From Paenibacillus dendritiformis (lineage in GTDB: Bacteria > Bacillota > Bacilli > Paenibacillales > Paenibacillaceae): a stretch of DNA of 32,516 bases. The stretch spans positions 1 to 32,516 of the forward strand of contig NZ_LDIG01000173.1 in the NCBI RefSeq assembly GCF_015845845.1, read 5' to 3'. Shown here in pieces: positions 15,738 through 22,915 of this stretch (position 1 is the stretch's first letter; every line of letters begins with the position of its first letter). The translations under genes were made by a program, and so were the position numbers. A model generated the notes under the pieces. That model searched no databases. It was not told the origin of the DNA and saw nothing but the letters and a program-made list of their open reading frames with translations.

Positions 15738-16949
15738 ATGCAGGAACCTGTCACATGGTCAGTACCGGCAGGCTTCGGTTTTACGAACGATAACGAAGGC
15801 AAGAAGCGGGTTCTCGTCCTGTCGGAACGCTTCGGGGCCGGACACACCCAGGCGGCGCACGCTCTGGCCGTCAGTCTCCGGAAGCTGTCGCCGCATGTGC
15901 AGACGCGCGTAATCGAGCTGGGCAGCTTTTTGAATCCGCGGACGGCGCCGCTCATTATCGAGGCCTACCGCAAGACTGTCAGCGTGCAGCCTAAGCTGGT
16001 CGGCTTCATGTACAGGACCCAATACAACAAATCGTTGAACCGGCTCACCACGATGGCGCTCCATCGCGTCTTTTATACGCAGGCGATGACGGTCATGCGC
16101 CAGTTGAGGCCGGACATGATCGTATGCACGCATCCGATTCCGAATGCCGTCATCTCGCGGCTGCGCCGGCTGGGCCTGGATGTGCCGCTCTGCACGGTCA
16201 TTACCGATTATGACGCGCATGCGACCTGGGTGAGCCCCGGCGTAAGCCGCTATCTCGTCTCGACGCCTGAAGTGCAGGAGAAGCTGGAATCCCATGGCGT
16301 CCCGTCCGATCGCATCATGGTGACCGGCATCCCCGTTCATCCGAACTTCTGGGAGACGCATGACCGCAATACGAAGGCGGCCATCCGCCGGCGCTTCGGC
16401 CTGAAGGAGCTCCCGACCGTCCTCGTCATGGGCGGGGGCTGGGGACTCATTGATCCGAGCCGCTCCAGCGAACTGCTGACCCGCTGGCGCAATGACATCC
16501 AGTTCTTGTTCTGCATCGGCGACAATGAGAAGCTTCGCCAGCGCCTGCTGGACAACCCGAGATTCCGCCATGAGAATATCCATCTCATTGGCTATACGAA
16601 GCAGATCGATCAGTTGATGGACGTATCCGACCTCCTGGTCACGAAGCCGGGCGGAATGACCTGCACCGAAGCGATGGCGAAGGGCATTCCGATGCTGTTC
16701 TACGAACCGCTGCCGGGCCAGGAAGAAGAGAACTTGCATTATTTTACGGAAAAAGGATACGGCGAGCCAATCGAGAACGCCCACACGATAACGAATTGGA
16801 TGAACAAGCTGGCGTATCACTATGAGGAGGTCGCCTCGCGGCGGCGCGAATTCGAGCTGAACGCCTCGCGGTATCATCCGAAGGCGTGTGCCGACGCGAT
16901 TTTGAGCATGCTTTACGAGCAGCCGCCTACCGGCAGCTCCTCCGCCTGA
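15738..16949 (+). CDS. Glycosyltransferase of the MGDG synthase/UgtP type
   Basis: The 403-residue protein has the N-terminal MGDG-synthase domain (RVLVLSERFGAGHTQAAHAL, about 24-43, with the lipid-binding GAGH loop; CTHPIPNAVISRLRR; VITDYDAHATW) and a C-terminal GT28 domain (VLVMGGGWGL, and the nucleotide-sugar site KPGGMTCTEAMAKGIPMLFYEPLPGQEEEN). In Bacillus, UgtP adds glucose from UDP-glucose to diacylglycerol, making glycolipids and the lipoteichoic-acid anchor. The acceptor here could instead be another lipid. The start has AAGGGTGA upstream. It is probably co-transcribed with the PAP2 gene and ends in a strong terminator. Confidence 0.88.
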   Translation: MQEPVTWSVPAGFGFTNDNEGKKRVLVLSERFGAGHTQAAHALAVSLRKLSPHVQTRVIELGSFLNPRTAPLIIEAYRKTVSVQPKLVGFMYRTQYNKSLNRLTTMALHRVFYTQAMTVMRQLRPDMIVCTHPIPNAVISRLRRLGLDVPLCTVITDYDAHATWVSPGVSRYLVSTPEVQEKLESHGVPSDRIMVTGIPVHPNFWETHDRNTKAAIRRRFGLKELPTVLVMGGGWGLIDPSRSSELLTRWRNDIQFLFCIGDNEKLRQRLLDNPRFRHENIHLIGYTKQIDQLMDVSDLLVTKPGGMTCTEAMAKGIPMLFYEPLPGQEEENLHYFTEKGYGEPIENAHTITNWMNKLAYHYEEVASRRREFELNASRYHPKACADAILSMLYEQPPTGSSSA

Positions 16950-16980
16950 CTTATCTATTTTTAGGTACCGCCTTTCCCCC

Positions 16981-17017
16981 GCCCGGGTCTGGACATGCGT
17001 CCAGGACCGGGCTTTTT
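16981..17017 (+). terminator. Terminator of the PAP2-glycosyltransferase operon
   Basis: GCCCGGGTCTGGAC and GTCCAGGACCGGGC form a 14-bp near-perfect stem around ATGC, followed by TTTTT. Confidence 0.92.
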
Positions 17018-17036
17018 GCTCCGGCCGAACAGGACA

Positions 17037-17073
17037 AAGCCGCCTGCTTCCGGGCATTGCCCAAGCCGGCGGC
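17037..17073 (-). terminator. Probable terminator of trmB
   Basis: On the minus strand AGCCGCC-GGCTT pairs with AAGC-A-GGCGGCT, followed by only a short T-tract (TTTG). It lies about 13 nt past the trmB stop and close to the converging operon terminator. Confidence 0.55.
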
Positions 17074-17085
17074 TAACCTGGCGCA

Positions 17086-17814
17086 TTATGGCTGCGGGAC
17101 GGTCTGTCCTCCGTTGCCATACGGCAGCGAAGCCCGGTACTGCTCATAAGCCTCGCGCCCCACCAGCACTTCCACGCGATGAATGTTCATGCCTCTGCTC
17201 GAGAACTTCTCCTCGTATTCCGTCATGACATGATCCGGATGAGGACCGTCCCGGTGCAGGTCGAGCGAGATGTTCCGCATCTGAAGACCGACCTCGGCAT
17301 AGGAGTTCAAGGAGTACTCGAACAGCGTCACCGAGTCTGTCTTTTGATGGATCTCTCCCCGTTCATTCAGAACGTGCTTATATTTCTCGATAAAACGGGG
17401 ATGAGTCAAGCGCCGGCGCGCATGGCGCTTCTTCGGCCACGGATCGCTGAAATTCAGAAAAATGCGCTCGATCTCGCCCTCCGCAAAAATGGATTCCAGA
17501 TATTCAATATTCGCCCGCACCAGCCTCAAGTTGGCGTCGGTCTCCACGCCCAGATCGCCGCGGATCGTCTCGGCCTTCTCGCAGGCGCGCGCGATTAATT
17601 CATCGTACATATCGATGCCGATGAAGTTCACGTCCGGGTGCAGCTTGCTCATCGTGCTGATGAACTGGCCTTTGCCCATGCCCAATTCCACGTGGATCGG
17701 ACGGCCGTTCCCGAAGATCTCATGCCATCGGCCTCGTGCCGATTGAGGGTCCAGGATCGCAATCTTCGATTGCTCCAGCAGCTCCGGAGCCCCTTTTTTG
17801 CCTCGTAAACGCAT
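17086..17814 (-). CDS. trmB: tRNA (guanine-46-N7)-methyltransferase
   Basis: TrmB makes m7G46 in the variable loop of tRNAs using SAM. The ATG at 17814 has TTGGAGGAAA upstream; the longer open frame has no support. The protein has 242 residues. It begins MRLRGKKGAPELLEQ, followed by the SAM-binding loop VELGMGKGQF, FIGIDMYDELIARA and the family signature FLNFSDPWPKKRHARRRLTHPRF, and later TEYEEKFSSRGMNIHR. A possible promoter is TTTACA-17-CAGAAT upstream. It stands alone, beside decayed carbohydrate genes. Confidence 0.97.
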   Translation of the reverse strand: MRLRGKKGAPELLEQSKIAILDPQSARGRWHEIFGNGRPIHVELGMGKGQFISTMSKLHPDVNFIGIDMYDELIARACEKAETIRGDLGVETDANLRLVRANIEYLESIFAEGEIERIFLNFSDPWPKKRHARRRLTHPRFIEKYKHVLNERGEIHQKTDSVTLFEYSLNSYAEVGLQMRNISLDLHRDGPHPDHVMTEYEEKFSSRGMNIHRVEVLVGREAYEQYRASLPYGNGGQTVPQP

Positions 17815-17902
17815 CTGTTTTCCTCCAACCTCAGTATGCTCCAATCTTCTATTCTGCATGACGGGCACGCAATTGTAAAGAGCGGCCTCTCTATAATGAA
17901 GG

Positions 17903-18354
17903 GAGCGGTAACTATCCCGCCAACCCCTATCCTCCACTATGATCTGGTACAACAAGGAAGTGTTCGATAAATTCGGAGTCGAATATCCTGCCGGGCGAAT
18001 GACCTGGGACGAAGTCGTCGAGATGGCGAGGAAGATGACCGCCGAGCGGGACGGGATTTCCTATCGCGGTCTCGAAATGGGGCCCGGCATGGCCTCGGGC
18101 GAGGTGACCGTGCCGCTGCAGCAGTTGGCGGTCAATCTGACCGATCCGGATACCGGCGAGGTGCTGATCGACAAGGAACCGGCCGTAGCGAAGTACCTGG
18201 ATCTGATGAAGCGCATTTACAGCATCCCGGGCATCGTGAATCCGGATCCGGAAGCGCGCACAGATTATGAATTTCCGAAGAAGAACGTAGCCATGATCGT
18301 CACCTGGATCGAATATCTTCGCTGGGGCGTCGCCGATCCGGAGGTCGCCGCCAA
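17903..18354 (+). pseudogene. Remnant of an ABC-transporter sugar-binding protein
   Basis: The frame encodes IWYNKEVFDKFGVEYP, then MTWDEVVEMARKMTAE and YLDLMKRIYSIPGIVNPDP, a mid-protein part of family-1 extracellular solute-binding proteins (COG1653 type). Intact members have about 430-550 residues with a lipoprotein signal. Here the N-terminal 100 or more residues including the signal are missing, no ribosome binding site precedes ATG 17939, and the similarity stops near 18354, where a second gene begins in another frame. The frame ends at 18448 by reading through that gene. This is a deletion remnant, not a functional binding protein. Confidence 0.8.
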
Positions 18355-19655
18355 CATGGAACCTCCGTCGCCTGGACCTTCCAGCCGCGCGGCGACTGGC
18401 GCCTCCCCGGCTCGATGGAGGTCTATCAGCTACTGGATGTACAGGTGAATGAGAATACCGATGTGGACGTCTCGACCATCCCGGCAGGCCGACCCGCCCC
18501 GCCCTATGTGACAAGGCAGGCGCCGTTCCGCGTCTATGACGCGCTCCGCCCGGTGAAGGACAGCTATACGGCCCGAGCCCCTGCCGAGGCGGCGTATCTA
18601 TGCTGGCCCATCCCCGGCTCCGCAGACCCGGGCCTATATGAAGGAGAGCTGTCGTTCGAGATCGGCGGCGAACGCGGCGTCATCCCCGTCCGGATCGAGG
18701 TGTTCCCCGCCCTGGTTCCCGACCGGGGACGGCTGGCCGTCACGAACTGGTACTCCGTACGCAATATTGCGGAACGGCATGGACTCGAGATGTGGTCGGA
18801 GCCGCATTGGGAGATGCTGTACCGCTACGGAGCCGCGATGCGCCGCGGCAGGCAAACCCACTTCATGGTCGGCGCCCCGTTCATCGGGATTCAACCGCAA
18901 GGCGGAGGCCGCTATTCCTTCGATTTCTCCAAGGCGGAACGGCTGATCACGATGTTCCTGGAACTCGGATTCACCCATATCGAGGGCGGCCATATCGCCG
19001 GCCGCATCCATTGGGAAGACCCCCGCTTCATGCTCAATGCCGATCGTACGATAGCCGCGACGTCGCCGAAGGGGTACGCCTTCCTGCCGCAATTTTTGCC
19101 GGCCTGGCGCGATTGGCTGCGAAGCAAGGGCTGGCTGGACCGGCTCGTGCAGCATATCGTTGACGAACCGATCGCGCCATCGGGCGACGATTACCGCATC
19201 CTGTCCGGCATCGTCCGGAAATGGATGCCCGCTGTGCCGCTCATCGACGCAGTCATTCATACCGGCGTCGCGGGCGCGGTCGATATCTGGGTTCCGCCGA
19301 ACAAGGATTACGAGCTGAACCGGGAGACATACGAAGCGTACCGCCGATCCGGGGATACGCTTTGGTTCTATACCTGCTGGAATCCCGGCGGCGAGTATCT
19401 GAACCGTTCCTCGATTTCCCGCTGCTGAAGACGCGTTACCTGCATTGGGGCAATTATTTGTACGGGCTGGACGGGTATCTGCATTGGGGCTTCAATTATT
19501 ATTTCGCGGATCAGGACCCGATGGAGCTGACCAATCCGCTGCTCGCCCCCGATGTTCACGACCGCCGGGTGCCGGCCGGAGATACGCATATCGTCTATCC
19601 GGGAGACGGCGTACCGCTGCTCAGCACTGCCGCTCTTCCTGACCTAATTTCATAA
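18355..19655 (+). pseudogene. Frameshifted, truncated DUF4091 glycoside-hydrolase-like gene
   Basis: Protein-like sequence starts without a start codon at about 18355 (HGTSVAWTFQPRGDW), directly after the binding-protein remnant. It continues as a DUF4091-type protein: a beta-rich region, then the barrel (LAVTNWYSVRNIAERHGL, GGHIAGRIHW, HIVDEPIAPSGDDYR, LWFYTCWNPGGEYLN). At 19405-19407 one base appears to be lost: this frame ends at 19428 while FLDFPLLKTRYLHWGNYLYGLDG continues in the next frame. That frame ends early at 19655 soon after HIVYPGDG, so the C-terminal helices are also gone. Intact relatives are GH123-like and act on glycans. Three lesions mean it is dead. Confidence 0.85.
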
Positions 19656-19876
19656 CGACTGGCAACGACGGCGCCGGAGCAGCAGAATTCTGTTCCCGCG
19701 CATGAGGTGCAACCCGGGCGGGCGCGGGGAGCTGCGCATGCCGGTTATCGCCGCAATCGGCTGATTGTAACCGGTGCCGTCAACGCCGCGATACGGATAT
19801 CCGCCCCCAACCGCCCGGGCTGTCCATCCCCCTCGCCCGCACGGTTCCTTATCTTCGCTTTTCCGGCGATATCTGC
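19656..19876. other. Gene-free, GC-rich stretch upstream of mnmL
   Basis: No convincing reading frame with a ribosome binding site is seen. It probably contains further decayed sequence from the carbohydrate locus, since it starts exactly where the DUF4091 similarity ends. Confidence 0.45.
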
Positions 19877-19882
19877 TACAAT
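19877..19882 (+). promoter_or_regulatory. Candidate -10 box of mnmL-mnmM
   Basis: TACAAT fits a SigA -10; the matching -35 (TTCGCT, 17 nt upstream) is weak. The transcript would have a leader of about 140 nt. Confidence 0.5.
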
Positions 19883-19892
19883 AAAACCACGG

Positions 19893-19962
19893 CCGGCCTG
19901 CCCCCGCCAATCGCGCTGCGGCAGGCCGGCGCGGCGTGCGCCCTTGGCGCTCCCGCACGCCC
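19893..19962 (+). promoter_or_regulatory. Two tandem GC-rich hairpins in the mnmL leader
   Basis: GCCGGCCTGCC (19893-19903) and GGCAGGCCGGC (19921-19931) make a perfect 11-bp stem. Just after it, GCGTGCG and CGCACGC form a second stem (about 19935-19962). No T-run follows, so these are not terminators. They may fold the 5' leader of mnmL. Confidence 0.45.
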
Positions 19963-20024
19963 CGGATCCGGAAGCAGCCGCTTTCCTCCCCGGGCGACTT
20001 CGATTAGGAAAGGGCTTGTCATCA

Positions 20025-20987
20025 TTGAAATATCCGAAGCTTGAACGTCCGCCTGTCCCCCTCGATTGGGGGGACAAGCGGTTCCATACATGGAACGCCG
20101 AGATGCGCCGCCAGTTCGGGGGCAAAGTATTCAAGGTGATGCTGGATGCCGGCTTCACCTGCCCGAACCGGGACGGACGCATCGCCATCGGCGGCTGCAC
20201 CTTCTGCAGCTCGCGGGGCTCGGGCGATTTCGCCGGCTCCCGCCGCAACGATCTCGTTACCCAATTCAATACGATTCGCGACCGCCAGCACGCGAAATGG
20301 CCGAACGCCAGCTATATCGGCTACTTCCAGGCCTACACGAATACGTATGCGCCGGTCGATACGCTGCGCGACTATTTCGAGGTCATCCTGGAGCAGCCCG
20401 GGGTCGTCGGCCTGTCCATCGCGACCCGTCCCGATTGCTTGCCGGACGATGTCGTCGAGTATTTGGCCGAGCTGAACGAACGGACCTATCTGTGGCTGGA
20501 GATGGGCCTGCAGACGGTTCACGAATCGACCTCGAAGCTCATCAACCGAGCGCATGACACCGCTTGCTACGAGGAGGCCGTCGCGAAGCTGCGCAAGCAC
20601 AATATCCGCATCTGCACCCATATTATATATGGACTGCCGCAGGAGACGCATGAGATGATGATGGAGACGGCGGCAGCGGTTGCCCGCATGGATGTGCAGG
20701 GCATCAAGCTCCATCTGCTTCATCTGATGCGCAAAACGCCGATGGCGAAGCAATATGAGGCGGGCCTGCTCCGCTTCCTCGAAATGGACGAATATGTGAA
20801 GCTCATCGTCGACACGCTGGAGATGCTGCCGCCCGAGATGATCGTGCACCGCGTGACCGGCGATGCCCCGCGCGACCTTTTGATCGGACCGCTGTGGAGC
20901 CTGCGCAAGTGGGAAGTGCTGAACGCGATCGACGCCGAGCTGCGCCGCCGCGATACGTGGCAGGGCAAGCTGTGGAGGGAGAGTTAA
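20025..20987 (+). CDS. mnmL: Radical SAM protein MnmL (YtqA), tRNA wobble-uridine modification
   Basis: The TTG at 20025 gives 320 residues, close to B. subtilis YtqA, and has AGGAAAGGG upstream; no ATG is suitable. The radical-SAM cluster motif is Cys46, Cys58 and Cys61 in TCPNRDGRIAIGGCTFCSS, the long-spaced form typical of this TIGR01212 family. Other family blocks are SIATRPDCLPDDVVEYL, LWLEMGLQTVHEST and THIIYGLPQETHEMM. In B. subtilis and Streptococcus mutans this protein is needed to turn cmnm5s2U into nm5s2U at tRNA position 34. The methylase gene mnmM follows after 1 nt, as in B. subtilis. Confidence 0.92.
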   Translation: MKYPKLERPPVPLDWGDKRFHTWNAEMRRQFGGKVFKVMLDAGFTCPNRDGRIAIGGCTFCSSRGSGDFAGSRRNDLVTQFNTIRDRQHAKWPNASYIGYFQAYTNTYAPVDTLRDYFEVILEQPGVVGLSIATRPDCLPDDVVEYLAELNERTYLWLEMGLQTVHESTSKLINRAHDTACYEEAVAKLRKHNIRICTHIIYGLPQETHEMMMETAAAVARMDVQGIKLHLLHLMRKTPMAKQYEAGLLRFLEMDEYVKLIVDTLEMLPPEMIVHRVTGDAPRDLLIGPLWSLRKWEVLNAIDAELRRRDTWQGKLWRES

Positions 20988-20988
20988 C

Positions 20989-21594
20989 ATGGGCTTCCTC
21001 TCCGTACTCAGCTTCGCGCAGCAGGCCGTGAAGGAGCGCGTGCAGCCGGGCGACCGCGCCGTGGACGCGACGATGGGCACTGGCGTGGACACGCTCTTCC
21101 TCGCCCGGCTCGTCGGGCCGCGCGGGTCGGTCGCGGCCTTCGATATCCAGGCGGCGGCGCTCGAGCTGACCCGCCGCCGCCTGGAGGACGCCTTCGGCGC
21201 GGACGGCGGCGCGCGGGTCGAGCTGCTGCGGCACAGCCATGCAGCGATGACCCGCGCGCTCCCCCCGGCATGGCATGGAACGACGGCGGCCGTCATGTTC
21301 AACCTCGGCTATCTGCCGACGGTTGACGCGGACAAGCGCGTCATGACGGAGCCGCCCACGACGCTGGCGGCGCTGGAGGACGCCCTGACGCTGCTGCGTC
21401 CGGGCGGGGTGCTGACCGCCGTCGTGTATCCGGGCCATGCCGGGGGCGACCGCGAAGCGGACGCCGTCCGCGCCTGGGCGGAGGCGCTGCCCGCCGCCAG
21501 AGGCCAGGCGGTCGTCTACCGGATGCTCCAGCGGCCGGAGGCGCCTTACGTCATCGCGGTCGAGAAGGCACGCTCCCGAAGCGCGGAGCGGTAA
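20989..21594 (+). CDS. mnmM: tRNA methyltransferase MnmM (YtqB)
   Basis: The 201-residue class I SAM methyltransferase begins MGFLSVLSFAQQAVKERVQ. The SAM loop is AVDATMGTGVDTLFLA, with VAAFDIQ as the second-strand acidic motif and VMFNLGYLP as the catalytic-region block (the NLGYLPG-like motif is typical of YtqB). In B. subtilis MnmM methylates nm5s2U to mnm5s2U in tRNAs. It starts 1 nt after the mnmL stop, with GGAGGGAG inside mnmL's end as ribosome binding site, so the two are translationally coupled. The C-terminus is rich in Arg and Ala and of very high GC. Confidence 0.92.
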   Translation: MGFLSVLSFAQQAVKERVQPGDRAVDATMGTGVDTLFLARLVGPRGSVAAFDIQAAALELTRRRLEDAFGADGGARVELLRHSHAAMTRALPPAWHGTTAAVMFNLGYLPTVDADKRVMTEPPTTLAALEDALTLLRPGGVLTAVVYPGHAGGDREADAVRAWAEALPAARGQAVVYRMLQRPEAPYVIAVEKARSRSAER

Positions 21595-21600
21595 AAAAGA

Positions 21601-21795
21601 CTGGGCGGTTCCGTCGTTCATCATATCGCCTTCACCGTCGACGATATCGAGGCCGAATTCGCCCGCATTCAATCGCTCGGCTCTGTCGAGCTTATCGATC
21701 AGGAAATCGTCACCCTGCCGAACGGCAGCCGCTGCTTCTTTTTCCATGGGCCGGACGGCGAGTGGCTTGAATTTTTCCATAAGACCACCAAATAG
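21601..21795 (+). pseudogene. C-terminal remnant of a VOC (glyoxalase/bleomycin-resistance) protein
   Basis: Directly after the mnmM stop and in the same frame, the sequence reads GGSVVHHIAFTVDDIEAEF, then TLPNGSRCFFFHGPDGEWLEFFHK and stops at 21793-21795. This is one VOC half-domain, with HHIAFTVDDI as the first metal-site strand and PDGEWLEFF as the Glu-containing strand. Intact single-domain members have 120-150 residues, so about half is missing. There is no start codon or ribosome binding site. A deletion that removed the 5' half and joined it to mnmM would explain this. Confidence 0.78.
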
Positions 21796-21818
21796 AGACA
21801 ACGGGAGTGAGAGACAAC

Positions 21819-22787
21819 ATGACAACACCATACCCACTGAAATTTCAACCTGAGTTCAAGGAACGCGTCTGGGGCGGCCGCGCGCTGACGCAATTCGGCC
21901 TGGAGCTGCCGGAAGGACATATCGGCGAGGGCTGGATGATCGGAGACCATCCGAACGGAACGACGAAGGTCATCAATGGCGAGCTGGCCGGCCAAGGCCT
22001 CGATCAAGTGCGCGAGCAATACGGCAAAGAATGGTTCGGCAAGAAGGGCTTCTCCGAGAAAAACGGCCGCTTCCCTCTGCTCATCAAGCTGCTCGACTGC
22101 AATGACGATCTGTCGGTGCAGGTGCATCCGACCGACGATTATGAAGGGCTGCCGGAAGGCGAGCTGGGCAAAACCGAGATGTGGTACGTGCTCGATGCCA
22201 AGCCAGGGGCCAAAATCATCTATGGCCTGAAGGAAGGAATCGACCGCGAGGCCTTGGCCGCGGCCATCGCGGAAGGCCGCATCATGGAGGCGCTGCAGGA
22301 GGTTCCGGTCCAGGCCGGCGATTCTTTCTACATTCCGGCCGGCACGGTGCACGCGCTGTGCGCCGGCGTCGTCGTCGCCGAGGTGCAGCAGAACTCCGAT
22401 ACGACGTACCGCCTGTATGATTATAACCGTCCGGGCCTGGACGGCAAGCCGCGCGAGCTTCATGTCGAGGACTCCTTGAATGTCATTGCCTATGAAGGCG
22501 CAGGCGCGACCCGGATGAAGACCGATAACGCGAAGCCGAATGAATGGCTGACGCTGGCGGAATCGCCATACTTCCGCGTAGAAAAAGGCATCGTGAAGCA
22601 GCCGTGGAGCCTGTCCACGACGCCCGACAGCTTCGTCATCCTCGTCGTATGCGAAGGCACGGGCACGCTGCGCTGGGCCGATCAGGAGCTGCCGCTGGCT
22701 GCCGGAGAATGCTTCCTTCTCCCGGCGAACCTCGGGGCGTACACGCTGGAAGGCGACTGCACGGTGCTCCGTTCCGTCGCCCCTTAA
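21819..22787 (+). CDS. manA: Mannose-6-phosphate isomerase, class I
   Basis: Interconverts mannose-6-phosphate and fructose-6-phosphate, feeding mannose catabolism or GDP-mannose synthesis. The ATG at 21819 is chosen over a GTG at 21807, which is too close to GGGAG. The 322 residues match short Firmicute ManA proteins. The N-terminal FKERVWGGRAL and GEGWMIGDHPNG, the zinc-site motifs SVQVHPTDDY and LGKTEMWYVL, and PAGTVHALCAGVVVAEVQQNSDTTYRLYDYNR (active-site Arg) are all present. It follows the VOC remnant and ends in a strong terminator. Confidence 0.96.
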   Translation: MTTPYPLKFQPEFKERVWGGRALTQFGLELPEGHIGEGWMIGDHPNGTTKVINGELAGQGLDQVREQYGKEWFGKKGFSEKNGRFPLLIKLLDCNDDLSVQVHPTDDYEGLPEGELGKTEMWYVLDAKPGAKIIYGLKEGIDREALAAAIAEGRIMEALQEVPVQAGDSFYIPAGTVHALCAGVVVAEVQQNSDTTYRLYDYNRPGLDGKPRELHVEDSLNVIAYEGAGATRMKTDNAKPNEWLTLAESPYFRVEKGIVKQPWSLSTTPDSFVILVVCEGTGTLRWADQELPLAAGECFLLPANLGAYTLEGDCTVLRSVAP

Positions 22788-22850
22788 TGCGCTGGAATCA
22801 GAGCGCTACTCTCTTGCGAGCGGAGCGGACCATAGACAGGAACAGAGCAA

Positions 22851-22882
22851 AGAAGCCGGGGAATCCCCGGCTTCTTGTTCTA
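22851..22882. terminator. Bidirectional terminator between manA and the sensor-regulator gene
   Basis: AGAAGCCGGGG and CCCCGGCTTCT make an 11-bp stem with a 2-nt centre, followed by T-rich sequence on the plus strand (TGTTCT) and a weaker tract on the minus strand. The genes on both sides converge on it. Confidence 0.8.
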
Positions 22883-22915
22883 TTCACGGCTGTAGACACG
22901 CGGGCGGGGCGGCTC

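Noticed and set aside
15759..17057. 432-codon minus-strand frame antisense to the UgtP-like gene
   Set aside because: It is the complement of a well-supported glycosyltransferase, contains no known motif, and is a typical product of high-GC codon bias.
19650..19958. 102-codon minus-strand frame upstream of mnmL
   Set aside because: Arg/Gly-rich, no motif, no ribosome binding site, and it spans the likely mnmL promoter.
20022..21302. 426-codon minus-strand frame antisense to mnmL and mnmM
   Set aside because: Shadow of two well-supported genes; Arg/His-rich composition with no domain.
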